64,000 nucleotides of DNA. Origin: Herbiconiux aconitum (GTDB taxonomy: Bacteria; Actinomycetota; Actinomycetes; Actinomycetales; Microbacteriaceae). How positions within the stretch are numbered: the stretch's first letter is position 1; each line of letters starts with the position of its first letter. The notes below the pieces were generated by a model. That model saw only the letters and a program-made list of their open reading frames with translations. It was not told the origin of the DNA and made no database searches. The stretch covers positions 930,001 through 994,000 of the forward strand of contig NZ_JANLCM010000001.1 in the NCBI RefSeq assembly GCF_024979235.1. The letters are read 5' to 3'. A program made the translations under genes and the position numbers. Shown in pieces: positions 31,559 through 40,320 of this stretch.

Positions 31559-32980
31559 ATGGATGCCCACGAGATCCGGAATTCGTATCTAGCGTTTCTC
31601 GAGCAGCACGGTCACACGGTGATCGAACGCGCACCGCTCGTGCCCCGTGGTGACAGCAGCACGCTGTTCAACGGCAGCGGGATGCAGTCGCTCCTGCCCT
31701 ATCTGCTCGGCGCCGAGCATCCGAACGGCAACCGCCTCACCGACAGCCAGCCCTGCGTGCGGGCGCAGGACATCGACGACGTCGGCGACAACCGCCACAC
31801 CACCTTCTTCGAGATGCTCGGCAACTGGTCGCTCGGCGACTACTTCAAAGAAGACCAGATCCGCTGGTTCTTCACCTTTCTGGTCGACGTCGTGGGGCTG
31901 GACGCCTCGAAGATCTTCGTCACCTGCTTCATCGGCGACGAGGAGAACGGCATCCCGCGCGACACCGAGGCCGCCGACATCTGGCAGCGGGTCTTCGCCG
32001 AACGGGGCATCACCGCCGAGGTCGCCGTGATCGGCAGCCAGGCGGATGGCGATGCCCGCGGGGTGCATCCCGGCGAGCGCATCTTCTTCTACGACGGCGG
32101 CGAGAACTGGTGGAGCCGCGGCGGCTCACTCGCGGCCACGCCGATCGGCGACCCCTGCGGCCCCGACAGCGAGGTCTTCTACGACTTCGGGCCGGAGTTC
32201 CAGGATGCGTCGTACGGGCACGCCCATCCGGCCAGCGACGGCGGGCAGTTCATGGAGATCGGCAATCAGGTCTTCATGCAGTATCGACGGCTGGGCGACG
32301 GCTCGTTCGAGGAACTCGCCCGCCGTAACGTCGACTTCGGCGGCGGCCTCGAGCGCATCGCGGCCGCGTCGATCGGGTCGGACGACGTGTTCCGCATCTC
32401 GCTGCTCTGGCCGATCATCGTCGCGCTGCAGGATCTCTCCGGCCGCTCCTACGACGACGAGACCACCTCGATGCGGATCATCGCCGATCATCTGCGCGGC
32501 GCGACCTTCCTCGCCGTCGACGGCGTGCGGCCCTCGAACAAGGAGCAGGGCTACGTCATGCGGCGCCTGCTGCGCCGCGCGATCCGTCTCGCGCTGTCGC
32601 TCGGGCTCACCGAGAACTTCTTCGAGGCGGTCGTGCCGGTGATCGCGGATCTCTACGCTGCCGACTACCCGGAGGTCGCCGCCTCGCGCGACGAAGTGAT
32701 CGCGGTGCTCGTCAAAGAGGAGAACGCGTTCCGGCGCACCCTCGAGGGCGGGCTGCATGCGCTGGCCGAATACTCGGGCAGCACCCTGACGGGGGCCGAC
32801 GTCTTCCGGCTCTCCGACACCCACGGATTCCCGAAGGAACTCAGCGTGGAGGAGGCCCGACGTCTGGGCATCGATGTCGACGACGCCTGGGAAGTGGGCT
32901 TCGCCGAAGCCCTCGAGGAGCAGCGCGCCCGCTCGCGCGGCGCCACCCGCCTCGGCGCGGCCGGCCTGCCGCACGCCTGA
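31559..32980 (+). CDS. Catalytic-core-only alanyl-tRNA synthetase homologue
   Basis: Class II synthetase-like protein of 473 residues covering only the aminoacylation core and adjoining tRNA-recognition helices. Motif 2 is in DDVGDNRHTTFFEMLGN, followed by WSLGDYFK, and motif 3 is FGGGLERIAAASIG near residue 262. Full bacterial AlaRS is about 870 residues; the editing domain, its HxxxH zinc site and the C-Ala domain are missing. The end point is close to the active N-terminal 461-residue fragment of E. coli AlaRS. GNWSLGDYFK and DNRHTTFFEML recall AlaRS of candidate-phyla bacteria more than those of actinobacteria, which suggests transfer. It is presumably a second copy. Role unknown: mistranslation-tolerant AlaRS, or alanyl transfer to something other than tRNA. 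Confidence 0.85.
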   Translation: MDAHEIRNSYLAFLEQHGHTVIERAPLVPRGDSSTLFNGSGMQSLLPYLLGAEHPNGNRLTDSQPCVRAQDIDDVGDNRHTTFFEMLGNWSLGDYFKEDQIRWFFTFLVDVVGLDASKIFVTCFIGDEENGIPRDTEAADIWQRVFAERGITAEVAVIGSQADGDARGVHPGERIFFYDGGENWWSRGGSLAATPIGDPCGPDSEVFYDFGPEFQDASYGHAHPASDGGQFMEIGNQVFMQYRRLGDGSFEELARRNVDFGGGLERIAAASIGSDDVFRISLLWPIIVALQDLSGRSYDDETTSMRIIADHLRGATFLAVDGVRPSNKEQGYVMRRLLRRAIRLALSLGLTENFFEAVVPVIADLYAADYPEVAASRDEVIAVLVKEENAFRRTLEGGLHALAEYSGSTLTGADVFRLSDTHGFPKELSVEEARRLGIDVDDAWEVGFAEALEEQRARSRGATRLGAAGLPHA

Positions 32981-33017
32981 GCCGGCCTGCCGCGCTCGTC
33001 CGGCGCCCCGCCCGGGT

Positions 33018-33096
33018 CGAAACGACGGAGTTTCGGGCGATTTGTCCGGAACGACGGATGCTCAGCCCGAAGTGCACGGCATCCTCCGTCGTTTCG
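33018..33096. terminator. Long hairpin between convergent genes (element D)
   Basis: CGAAACGACGGAG (33018-33030) pairs with 33084-33096. An imperfect direct copy of the left arm (33049-33059) and an inner TTCGGGC/GCCCGAA pair give alternative folds. It lies between the alaS-like gene and convergent dcd. Confidence 0.7.
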
Positions 33097-33124
33097 GGCG
33101 GGCGGTGCCGGTGACGCGGGGGCG

Positions 33125-33730
33125 TCACTCCCCGGGAGCGCCCTCGGTGACCGGAGTGACGTCGGTGCGGTGGAAGTTGAGGTGCGAGCGCGAGGCCGTC
33201 GGGCCGCGCTGGCCCTGGTAACGGGAGCTGTACTGGCTCGACCCGTAGGGGCGCTCGGTGGGGCTCGAGAGCTGAAAGAAGCAGAGCTGCCCGATTTTCA
33301 TCCCGGGCCAGAGCTTGATCGGGAGCGTCGCCACGTTGCTCAGCTCGAGGGTCACGTGGCCCGAGAAGCCGGGGTCGATGAATCCGGCCGTCGAGTGGGT
33401 CAGCAGGCCGAGCCGGCCCAGCGAGCTCTTGCCCTCGAGCCGGGCGGCGACGTCGTCGGGCAGACCGACGCGCTCGAAGGTCGAACCGAGCACGAATTCG
33501 CCGGGGTGCAGGATGAACGGCTCATCGGGCTTGGTCTCGATCAGCCGCGTGAGCTCGGGCTGGTCTTCGGCCGGATCGATGAACGGGTACTTGTGGTTGT
33601 CGAACAACCGGAAGTAGCGGTCGAGCCGCACGTCGATCGACGACGGCTGCAGCATCGCCGGCTCGTAGGGCTCGAGGCTGACGCGGTTCTCACGGATCTG
33701 GGTGCGGATGTCGCGGTCGGAGAGGAGCAC
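33125..33730 (-). CDS. dcd: dCTP deaminase (probably dUMP-forming)
   Basis: Deaminates dCTP; many actinobacterial enzymes also hydrolyse the triphosphate to give dUMP directly. The 201-residue protein has the conserved start [19 protein letters not shown], the catalytic-loop region [24 protein letters not shown] and the C-terminal lid KYQGQRGP-like stretch [11 protein letters not shown]. The GTG at 33730 lies six bases after a TACACT box and is leaderless. It ends against the hairpin that separates it from the alaS-like gene. Confidence 0.96.
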   Translation of the reverse strand: MLLSDRDIRTQIRENRVSLEPYEPAMLQPSSIDVRLDRYFRLFDNHKYPFIDPAEDQPELTRLIETKPDEPFILHPGEFVLGSTFERVGLPDDVAARLEGKSSLGRLGLLTHSTAGFIDPGFSGHVTLELSNVATLPIKLWPGMKIGQLCFFQLSSPTERPYGSSQYSSRYQGQRGPTASRSHLNFHRTDVTPVTEGAPGE

Positions 33731-33736
33731 GCAGTC

Positions 33737-33742
33737 AGTGTA
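33737..33742 (-). promoter_or_regulatory. Leaderless -10 box of dcd
   Basis: TACACT on the minus strand ends six bases before the GTG start of dcd. Confidence 0.7.
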
Positions 33743-33862
33743 ATGGGGGCCGACGCCCGAACACCGACCGCCGTGAACAGCCGCACGGTGCATCAGGACA
33801 CCATTGCGGTGGGCGATAAGGCGATTTAGGCTGTGCAGTCTGGGGGATTCGGGGGAGGTCGC

Positions 33863-34048
33863 ATGCGTGCGGGGGTTGATCTCGTCTTCTTCATCGCGTG
33901 GGCCTCGGTCGGCGTGGTGGGATTGGGCGTGTGGTTCGTGGCCACGTTGCGCCTGTCGCGACGGCGGCCGGCGAAGGTCGATCCGGGTCCGAGCCGGGCG
34001 GCGAACACGACCGCACCGGCGGGCGCCACGACACCCGTCTCCGTCTAG
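33863..34048 (+). CDS. Small single-helix membrane protein, 61 aa
   Basis: Short protein with one membrane helix (about residues 5-28, [21 protein letters not shown]), a basic stop-transfer patch LRLSRRRP and an Ala/Thr-rich cytosolic tail. GGGGGAGG lies four bases before the ATG, which makes translation credible. No family is recognised. It sits just upstream of the glycine tRNA. Confidence 0.7.
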   Translation: MRAGVDLVFFIAWASVGVVGLGVWFVATLRLSRRRPAKVDPGPSRAANTTAPAGATTPVSV

Positions 34049-34082
34049 GGTTTCTCGAACCGACTGCTATTCTCGACTGCAC

Positions 34083-34153
34083 GCGGATGTAGTTCAATGG
34101 CAGAACTTCAGCTTCCCAAGCTGATAGCGCGGGTTCGATTCCCGTCATCCGCT
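34083..34153 (+). tRNA. tRNA-Gly (CCC)
   Basis: A complete cloverleaf of 71 nucleotides: acceptor GCGGATG pairs with CATCCGC, the D-arm is GTAGTTCAATGGC, the anticodon stem TCAGC/GCTGA carries loop TTCCCAA (anticodon CCC), and the T-arm is GCGGGTTCGATTCCCGT. Discriminator is T and CCA is not encoded. It reads GGG codons. Confidence 0.97.
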
Positions 34154-34200
34154 CTCAGAAAACTCCTGACATCATCCGGCGGCGGGTGCAGGATGGGCAC

Positions 34201-34593
34201 ATGACTCAGAAGCGCTCCGTCGCCCGCACCGTCGCCCGGGTCGCACTCGGGCTCACGCTGGTGGCCGTAGGAATCACGCACCTCACCGTCGCCCGCAAAG
34301 ACTTCCAAGCCCAGGTGCCCGACTGGGTGCCGTTCGACAAAGACGCCGTCGTGCTCGCATCCGGTGCCGTGGAGATCACGCTCGGAACAGCACTCACCGT
34401 GCTGTCGAAGCATCAAAAGGCCGTTGGCACCGTGGCCGCCCTGTTCTTGACCGCGGTCTTCCCGGGCAACATCTCGCAGTGGGTGAACGGCCGAGACGCG
34501 TTCGGTCTCGACAACGACCGCAAGCGCGCGGTGCGCCTACTGTTCCAGCCCCTGCTGGTCGCGTGGGCCCTGTGGTCGACCCGCCGCCGCTAG
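34201..34593 (+). CDS. DoxX-like membrane protein
   Basis: Small four-helix protein of 130 residues resembling the DoxX family. ARVALGLTLVAVGITHL is the first helix, followed by FQAQVPDWVPF and a GAVEITLGTAL helix typical of the group. Members are often linked with thiol or oxidative stress, but the activity here is unknown. CAGGAT lies six bases before the ATG, so it may be leaderless. Its last 57 bases overlap the end of the convergent membrane-protein gene. Confidence 0.8.
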   Translation: MTQKRSVARTVARVALGLTLVAVGITHLTVARKDFQAQVPDWVPFDKDAVVLASGAVEITLGTALTVLSKHQKAVGTVAALFLTAVFPGNISQWVNGRDAFGLDNDRKRAVRLLFQPLLVAWALWSTRRR

Positions 34594-35454
34594 TCGCCGT
34601 TCGCAATAGACGTAGAACGCCGCGTAGGCCAGGAGCGACACCACGATGCCCCCGAAGAACAGGGGTGCAGACGGCCGATCCCAGAGCAGGTCGTTCCAGC
34701 GGATGATCAGTGACGCCACGATGAACACCAGGCTGATCAACTCTGCCTGCACCACCGAACGGAACGCACTCCACCGCGAGTCGACGAACAACCACGCGTT
34801 CACCACCCCGGGGAGGGTCAGGATGGCTCCCGCCACGCGCGCAGTCAGAGGGGTCAACTCCCACGCCCAGATGTCGATCGCGAGCTGCGGCGCCACGAAC
34901 AGCACCACCCCGGTGACCGTGGCGATCAGCCCGACCACGGCGAGCAGGCCGCGCAACCAGCGCGGAATCGTGTAGTCGCGCGCATCCGGGGTTCCGGGGT
35001 CTTGCGGGCGGTTCAGGATGAACGCCACCAGCACCAGCACGGGCGTGGTGACGTAGAGGGTCACCCAGACGATGAACGAGATATGCCCGAAATGGAATCT
35101 GTCCCAGTGCAGGAAGGTGGAGATGGCCAAGAGGCTCGCGAAGACGAAGACGGCGGGAAAGCCCCAGCCCACCGCATGCCACCGTCGAAGCCGGAGACAG
35201 GCGGCGAAGAACCAGATGCCACCGATGTAGGCGCAGCCGAGGAGCATGGCGGTGATCGGCGGAACGATGGTCCAGGCGAAGAGCTCGTCGGTGCGGCCGG
35301 GCAGGATGTAGAGCAGAACGCTCGCCACCACGAGGAACGGGATGATGATGGCCGAGACCACCCGGGTGTAGGGCAGGATGCGGTCGCCGCGTGTCGATGC
35401 GGTTCCCGGCCGCACCGGGGTGGCGGCGGGCTCGGGCGGCGGATGGCTGCTCAT
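34537..35454 (-). CDS. Integral membrane protein with eight helices, partner of the STAND gene
   Basis: Polytopic membrane protein of 305 residues, family unknown. A Pro-rich cytosolic N-terminus of about 25 residues precedes roughly eight helices (near 31-50, 60-85, 97-113, 125-146, 170-190, 205-220, 232-250 and 262-282). The loop FLHWDRFHFGHISF has several His and aromatic residues but no known motif. Its ATG overlaps the stop of the large STAND gene by one base (TGATG), so the two are translationally coupled and may act together. The 3' end overlaps the convergent DoxX gene. Confidence 0.78.
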   Translation of the reverse strand: MSSHPPPEPAATPVRPGTASTRGDRILPYTRVVSAIIIPFLVVASVLLYILPGRTDELFAWTIVPPITAMLLGCAYIGGIWFFAACLRLRRWHAVGWGFPAVFVFASLLAISTFLHWDRFHFGHISFIVWVTLYVTTPVLVLVAFILNRPQDPGTPDARDYTIPRWLRGLLAVVGLIATVTGVVLFVAPQLAIDIWAWELTPLTARVAGAILTLPGVVNAWLFVDSRWSAFRSVVQAELISLVFIVASLIIRWNDLLWDRPSAPLFFGGIVVSLLAYAAFYVYCERRLAAAGRPQGPRDQQGLEQ

Positions 35455-38246
35455 CAGGCGTCTTTCTCGCTGAGGGGCGGGGGCGTAGCTGCGGGCGGGG
35501 GCGCAGCGGCGCGGGCGTCGGCTTCGCCCGACGGGACTCCGGCGAGCGCGTAGCCCACCACTGCGTCCGTCGGCTCCTCGCGCCCCGCCCGCTGCGCGCG
35601 GTCGTAGGCCCGCGCCGCCTCGGGCGACGAAGCCCGGAGTTGCGCGACCAGCGGCGCGTGGAACGTGAATGCCGGCGCGTTGTAGATTCCCGACCGCTCG
35701 CGCAGCACCGTGGCCGCACCCTCCAATCGCCCGGCCCGGTCGGCGTCACCGGCCATCGCGGCCAGGGCCACGAGCCCTTCGAGACCGTACGCGATTCCCT
35801 CGTCATGACCCATCCGCGCCGAACTCTCGAGGCTGAGCCCGAAGTCCTGGCCCGCTGCAGGCACGTCGCCGAGCAGCAGCCGCGCCCAGCCCAGGTGGTG
35901 CAACGCGATCGTCTCGCCGAGTTGATCGCCCTGCTTGCGGGCCAGCATGAGGCTCTCTTCGAACCGGTTGAGTGCCGCGTGCGTCTTCTGCTGCAGCAGG
36001 GCGACGCGGCCGAGGCTCACGAGGGCCATCGCCTCACCCCATTGGTCGCCACTGTCGCGGAACAGACCGAGGCTGGTCTCGAGGGCGTCGTCCGCGCGCG
36101 CCGGGTCGGGGGTCTCGTTCGCCAGCACGGCGAGAGCCAGCGACACCAGCGCGAGCGCTTCACCGGAGGGTTCACCCTCCTGGCGGAACAGCTCGGCACT
36201 CTCGGTGAGACCCTGCGCGACGCGGCCGTCCGGGTCTTGCCAGAAGGTGATCGCCTGGGTGAAGTAGAGCGCGATGGCCCGAGCGCGGGGAGAGGGCCGG
36301 CCCTCGGATGCGTCGAGCAGTTCCTGCATCCACCCCCGCACTTCGCCGAGGTGGCCGCCCACCCACCAGTACACGTAGAGGGTCCAGGCGAAGTCGGCGC
36401 ACCGGTCGAGTTCGCCGGTGTCGAGCAGGTGCCGGGCGGTGGCCCGCAGGTTGTCGCGGTCGTCGGTGAGCCGCGCCATCCAGTCGCGCTGCTCGGGGCC
36501 CTCGAGCGCGAACTCGCTCTCGCGACCGAGGGCGATGTAGAACTCCGCATGCCGTTCGAGCAATATGTCGAGCGCATCGTCGGGCTGGGCTCCCAATTGT
36601 TCCAGCGCGTACTCGCGAACGGTGGCGAGCATCGAGAAGCGTGAGCGGGTGCCGCGGTCGTGCTGGCTCACCAGGCTCGCATCGACGAGCAGCCCGACCA
36701 GCGACAGCGTGTCGGGCAAGGCGGGCAGGGGGCCGGATGCGCCCGACACCGCCTCAGCCGCCTCCAGCGAGAACCCGCCCTCGAACACGCCGAGGCGCGC
36801 GAGCAGCGCCTTCTCCGAATCGCCCAGCAATTGGGTGCTCCACTCGATCGTGCTCCGGAGCGTCTGCTGGCGCGCCGGAAGATCGCGCGCACCCCCGACC
36901 AGCAGCGGGAGCCGGCGGTCGAGTCGGGCGAGCATGTCGGTCGGGGTGAGCACACGCATCCGGGCCGCGGCGAGTTCGAGGGCGAGGGGAACGCCGTCGA
37001 GTGCATCGCAGATCCGGGCGACGGCCTCGACGTTGTCGGCGTCGATCTCGAAGTCGGGCTTCACGGCATGAACGCGCTCCACGAAGAGACTGACGGATGC
37101 GCAGCCCGTCACTTCGCCGAGACTGGGGTGCCGCTCCCAGTCGGGCAGACCGAGCGGGCCCACCTCGTAGCTCTTCTCGGCCGAGATGTGCAGTAGCGAA
37201 CGACTCGTGACCACGGCGACGACTCCGGGCGCCATCGCGAGCAGCGCGGCGAGTAGTGTCGCAGCGTCGAGCACCTGCTCGAAGTTGTCGAGCACGAGCA
37301 GGATGCGCCGCTCCCGCAGTGCGGTCTCGACCTTCTCGAGGAGCGGGGCATCGCCGGTGTCGCGCACGCCGATCGACTGCGCGATGGCGAGTGGCACGAG
37401 CGCGGGGTCGTGCACCGCGGAGAGATCGATGAAGGCGGCGCCGTCGGCGAAGTCGGGGGCGAGTCGCTCGGCGACTTCGATTGCGAGGCGACTCTTGCCG
37501 ATTCCGCCGGGGCCGGTGAGTGTGATGAGCCGCGTGCCGGGCCGGCGGAGCATGGCCGACACGTCGTCGACCTCGCGAGCGCGGCCGATCAGCGCGGTGA
37601 CCTGAGCGGGCAGCGGAACGGAGCGAGCCGGGGGAGTGGGGGAGAAGGCGGCGGGCGCTTCGTCGGCGGGTGCGGGCGGAGCCGATGTCGCCTTCGCACC
37701 CGCTGTATCGGACGCCCCCGGAGCGAGGTCGGCGGGCACCGGCGACACGGCCGACATCCCCCGACTCTGATCGAACCGTTCGGCGAGCAGTGTCGCGAGA
37801 TCGGCGGTGAGCAACCGGCCGAGTTCTCGCGAATCGGAGAAGTACTTGAAGGAGGCGGTGTCGTCGTCGCGCACACGATCGAGCAGCGTGTCGAGGCGGG
37901 CTTCGCGCGCCGGTGCCGGCTGCTTGATGTACATGAGTTTCGGCATCGACCACGGGGCGAGGAGGTACTCGTCTTCGAGGCCCGACACCTCTTCCTCGGG
38001 GGCGACCCAGCCGTAGCGCTCCCAGTACAGGCCCACGAAGACGTCGCTCTGTGCCAGGTAGGCGCGGTAGAGCTCGCGCGGCGGATGGGGCCGAGCACCG
38101 AGCTCGAACATGACCGGTGCCAGCTGGAGTCGTTCTATCGCCGTGCGCGCCGATCGACGCTCAGGAGCGAGCTCCTTGAGCGTGGAGGAGACGAACACGC
38201 GCAGCCGCTGGTCGGGGGTGCGGATGCGGGCTTCGGTCGGGCCCAT
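35454..38246 (-). CDS. STAND ATPase: DUF4062, NB-ARC/AfsR-like NTPase, TPR repeats
   Basis: Large signalling ATPase of 930 residues. An N-terminal DUF4062 domain (about 12-115; RVFVSSTLKELAPER, SDVFVGLYWERYG) is followed by a Pro/Ala-rich linker, then a STAND NTPase. The P-loop GPGGIGKS is near residue 242, Walker B is LLVLDNFEQV, and TSRSLLHI and LDGVPLALELAAARM follow, as in AfsR/MalT-type proteins. The C-terminal 400 residues are helical TPR-like repeats that would bind the trigger. No DNA-binding domain is present, which distinguishes it from transcription activators. DUF4062-STAND proteins are of interest as possible immune or stress sensors. The ATG at 38246 matches the start of the DUF4062 domain. 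A membrane-protein gene is coupled downstream. Confidence 0.9.
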   Translation of the reverse strand: MGPTEARIRTPDQRLRVFVSSTLKELAPERRSARTAIERLQLAPVMFELGARPHPPRELYRAYLAQSDVFVGLYWERYGWVAPEEEVSGLEDEYLLAPWSMPKLMYIKQPAPAREARLDTLLDRVRDDDTASFKYFSDSRELGRLLTADLATLLAERFDQSRGMSAVSPVPADLAPGASDTAGAKATSAPPAPADEAPAAFSPTPPARSVPLPAQVTALIGRAREVDDVSAMLRRPGTRLITLTGPGGIGKSRLAIEVAERLAPDFADGAAFIDLSAVHDPALVPLAIAQSIGVRDTGDAPLLEKVETALRERRILLVLDNFEQVLDAATLLAALLAMAPGVVAVVTSRSLLHISAEKSYEVGPLGLPDWERHPSLGEVTGCASVSLFVERVHAVKPDFEIDADNVEAVARICDALDGVPLALELAAARMRVLTPTDMLARLDRRLPLLVGGARDLPARQQTLRSTIEWSTQLLGDSEKALLARLGVFEGGFSLEAAEAVSGASGPLPALPDTLSLVGLLVDASLVSQHDRGTRSRFSMLATVREYALEQLGAQPDDALDILLERHAEFYIALGRESEFALEGPEQRDWMARLTDDRDNLRATARHLLDTGELDRCADFAWTLYVYWWVGGHLGEVRGWMQELLDASEGRPSPRARAIALYFTQAITFWQDPDGRVAQGLTESAELFRQEGEPSGEALALVSLALAVLANETPDPARADDALETSLGLFRDSGDQWGEAMALVSLGRVALLQQKTHAALNRFEESLMLARKQGDQLGETIALHHLGWARLLLGDVPAAGQDFGLSLESSARMGHDEGIAYGLEGLVALAAMAGDADRAGRLEGAATVLRERSGIYNAPAFTFHAPLVAQLRASSPEAARAYDRAQRAGREEPTDAVVGYALAGVPSGEADARAAAPPPAATPPPLSEKDA

Positions 38247-38408
38247 GCTTGATTCTGTTGCGGCGCGCCTCCGAAGTCCACCCCTCAGTGGCATCCGGAT
38301 GTTTGACCGAGCGCTAGATGAGGTATGCTTATCTCAAGTGGATTGGGCTATCCCGGTCGGCGTCAGGCTCTCGATTCGTCGGGAGCATTTCGCTTTAACC
38401 GGAGTTCG

Positions 38409-39141
38409 TCACGGATACACCTTGAGCCCGTAGCCGAGTACTTCACCCGTCTTCGATCGGGCGATCTTGCGGCACACGACATCCCAGGCGCGATTGGTCT
38501 GCTGCGGGCGGATGAGATGCACGCCGATCGGCCGTGCCACCATGTCGGCCAACTGCAAACCGGGACTGTTCACCTGCTTGCTCGCAATCATGAATTCCAA
38601 CGTCTGCGGCATCCCACGCATCCTCGTCGTTGCCATGATGCGCTCGAACTCCGCCTTCAGCGCAGAGTCTTCCGACTTGCCCCTGCTTTCGAAGATCACG
38701 AAGGTGCGGCGCCCCGCTTGGCCGCGCGACTGCAGCTGCAGGAAGACACGCTCCAATCCGAACATGAGTGCGACGTCGTATGGGCTGATGTCATTTCCCA
38801 CCCGCGCCTTGAACTCCCTACGACGCGACCACGCCGAACCTGGCCTCGACGATGACGCGCGTCAGATCGGCCAGGAAGTCGCACCGCAACTGACTGTCGC
38901 GCAAGATCTGGAACGGCGCCTTCTCCTTACGGATCTCGTGTTCGTGCAGCACCACCATGTCGTGTCCGAAGTACCGGAATTTGAGATCTTCAACGGCGGG
39001 GATGACGCGACGCACGTAGTGGGGTACATGGAAGATGCAGAACGCCAGCACGAAGACCGGGTACTCGCGATCGATGCTCACGAGACTGTGATCGCCGCTC
39101 TCGTCGACGTAGACGACGTAGTCGCCGAATGGAGTGGACAC
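38409..39141 (-). pseudogene. DUF3800 gene with a frameshift
   Basis: Two overlapping-sense halves together make one DUF3800 protein of about 243 residues. The first half (39141-38818) has the family start YVVYVDESGDHS with its acidic residues and ends early at a TAG after GVVAS. The second half continues in another frame as REFKARVGNDISPYDVAL and ends with SPGLQLADMVARPIG, the conserved C-terminal Asp motif. Removing one base near 38820 joins them smoothly. DUF3800 proteins are RNase H-like and often found near defence genes. The GTG at 39141 is leaderless (TAATCT six bases upstream). A sequencing error or programmed shift is also possible. The 162-base region between this gene and the STAND gene shows only a TTGACC...TATGCT promoter-like pair. 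Confidence 0.78.
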
Positions 39142-39147
39142 CAAATG

Positions 39148-39153
39148 AGATTA
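39148..39153 (-). promoter_or_regulatory. Leaderless -10 box of the DUF3800 gene
   Basis: TAATCT on the minus strand ends six bases before the GTG at 39141. Confidence 0.55.
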
Positions 39154-39231
39154 TCGAGCTTCTCTCATTTCAGCAAGGACGCATGCGGCTGGCTCACGGG
39201 GCGCGCACAGGGGGTGTGCGGTCGGGGCTCG

Positions 39232-39237
39232 TAGTGT
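39232..39237 (+). promoter_or_regulatory. Leaderless -10 box of the alpha/beta hydrolase gene
   Basis: TAGTGT ends six bases before the ATG at 39244. Confidence 0.6.
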
Positions 39238-39243
39238 GACGGG

Positions 39244-40311
39244 ATGACTACGATCGCACCCGGGCGCAGCCGGTGGAGCTGGGCCTCCATCAAGAACGCC
39301 GGCTTCGTGCAGCGCCTTCCCGTGTGGGTATGGCGGCTGCTGATGCACACCGTGAGCCGTAGCGAACGCACCCGGTTCAACGTCGATCCGATCACCGCAG
39401 TCGACTACCGGCTCGACATCGACTTCGTGGGCGACGGCATCCGCGCGCACCGGCTCGACGTCATCAGCCCGCGCCTGGGCACCGCAGGCCATCATCCGGC
39501 CACCCCGCTGCCCGTCTACGTCTACTTCCACGGCGGAGGCTGGACCTCCGGCGACAAGGACGCGCTCACCAAGTACTGCGCCAGCCAGGCTCTCGGCGGC
39601 ATGGTGGTGGTGAACGTCAACTACCGGCGCGCGACGCAGTTCACCATGTCGCACATGGTGCACGACGCCAATGCCGCTCTTGCCTGGGTCTCGGCCAACA
39701 TCGCTGACTTCGGCGGCGACCCGGAGCGCATCGTGCTCGGCGGCGACTCCGCCGGCGGCCAGCTCTCCGCCCTGCTCGCCGCAGCGCACTTCCGCGACGA
39801 GCTCGCCGACCACTACGACATCACCCCGGCCGTTCCTCGCACTCATCTGCGCGGCCTCGTGCAGCACTGCAGCGTGGTCGACTTCTCGGTGATGTTCGAG
39901 CGGGGCTTCATCCTGGGCCTCGGCTTCATCCGGATGCTGCTGCCCGGCCCCCTCCGCAGCACGCGCAGCCGCGGCGAACTACGCCGCGCCGCCGACTACC
40001 TCTCGCCCATCGAGTGGCTCGATTCGGAGTTCCCGCCGGTGTTCGTCACCACCTCCGAGCGCGACTACTTCTACACCGCGAACCTCAATTTCATCGCCCG
40101 CTTGCGCGAGCACCAGGTGCGGGTGGATGCGCTCATCTACGATCGCGACAACGCCAACACCCTGCACACCTGGCAGCAGAACTACCGCTACCCGGAGTCA
40201 CAGGAGGTCTACCAGCGGCTGCAGCACTTCGTGCGCGAGGTCACGGGCACCACCACGGAGCCGGGCACCGGCCACACCCTGGCCGGTTCAGGCACTCCCG
40301 CATCGCGATAG
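39244..40311 (+). CDS. Alpha/beta hydrolase, hormone-sensitive-lipase (BD-FAE) type esterase
   Basis: Esterase of 355 residues. The oxyanion motif HGGGWTSGDKD and the nucleophile elbow GGDSAGGQ (Ser) are visible. The acid is probably Asp in TTSERDYFY and the histidine is in NTLHTWQQNY, so the catalytic triad is complete. No signal peptide is seen; the N-terminus is basic and Trp-rich, which may associate with the membrane. Substrate is unknown. Leaderless start. It is followed nine bases later by a nucleoside hydrolase gene that has its own leaderless promoter. Confidence 0.88.
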   Translation: MTTIAPGRSRWSWASIKNAGFVQRLPVWVWRLLMHTVSRSERTRFNVDPITAVDYRLDIDFVGDGIRAHRLDVISPRLGTAGHHPATPLPVYVYFHGGGWTSGDKDALTKYCASQALGGMVVVNVNYRRATQFTMSHMVHDANAALAWVSANIADFGGDPERIVLGGDSAGGQLSALLAAAHFRDELADHYDITPAVPRTHLRGLVQHCSVVDFSVMFERGFILGLGFIRMLLPGPLRSTRSRGELRRAADYLSPIEWLDSEFPPVFVTTSERDYFYTANLNFIARLREHQVRVDALIYDRDNANTLHTWQQNYRYPESQEVYQRLQHFVREVTGTTTEPGTGHTLAGSGTPASR

Positions 40312-40314
40312 ATT
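40309..40314 (+). promoter_or_regulatory. Leaderless -10 box of the nucleoside hydrolase gene
   Basis: TAGATT, overlapping the stop of the preceding gene, ends six bases before the GTG at 40321. Confidence 0.6.
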
Positions 40315-40320
40315 GAGCGC

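Noticed and set aside
33863..34048. Doubt whether the 61-residue membrane protein is real
   Set aside because: Doubt set aside because a strong ribosome binding site and a clear helix with positive-inside flank are present; kept as a feature with moderate confidence.
38325..38855. Plus-strand open frame after a TTGACC...TATGCT promoter-like pair
   Set aside because: It runs antisense through the recognised DUF3800 coding sequence, the spacer is only 15 bases and no ribosome binding site is present.
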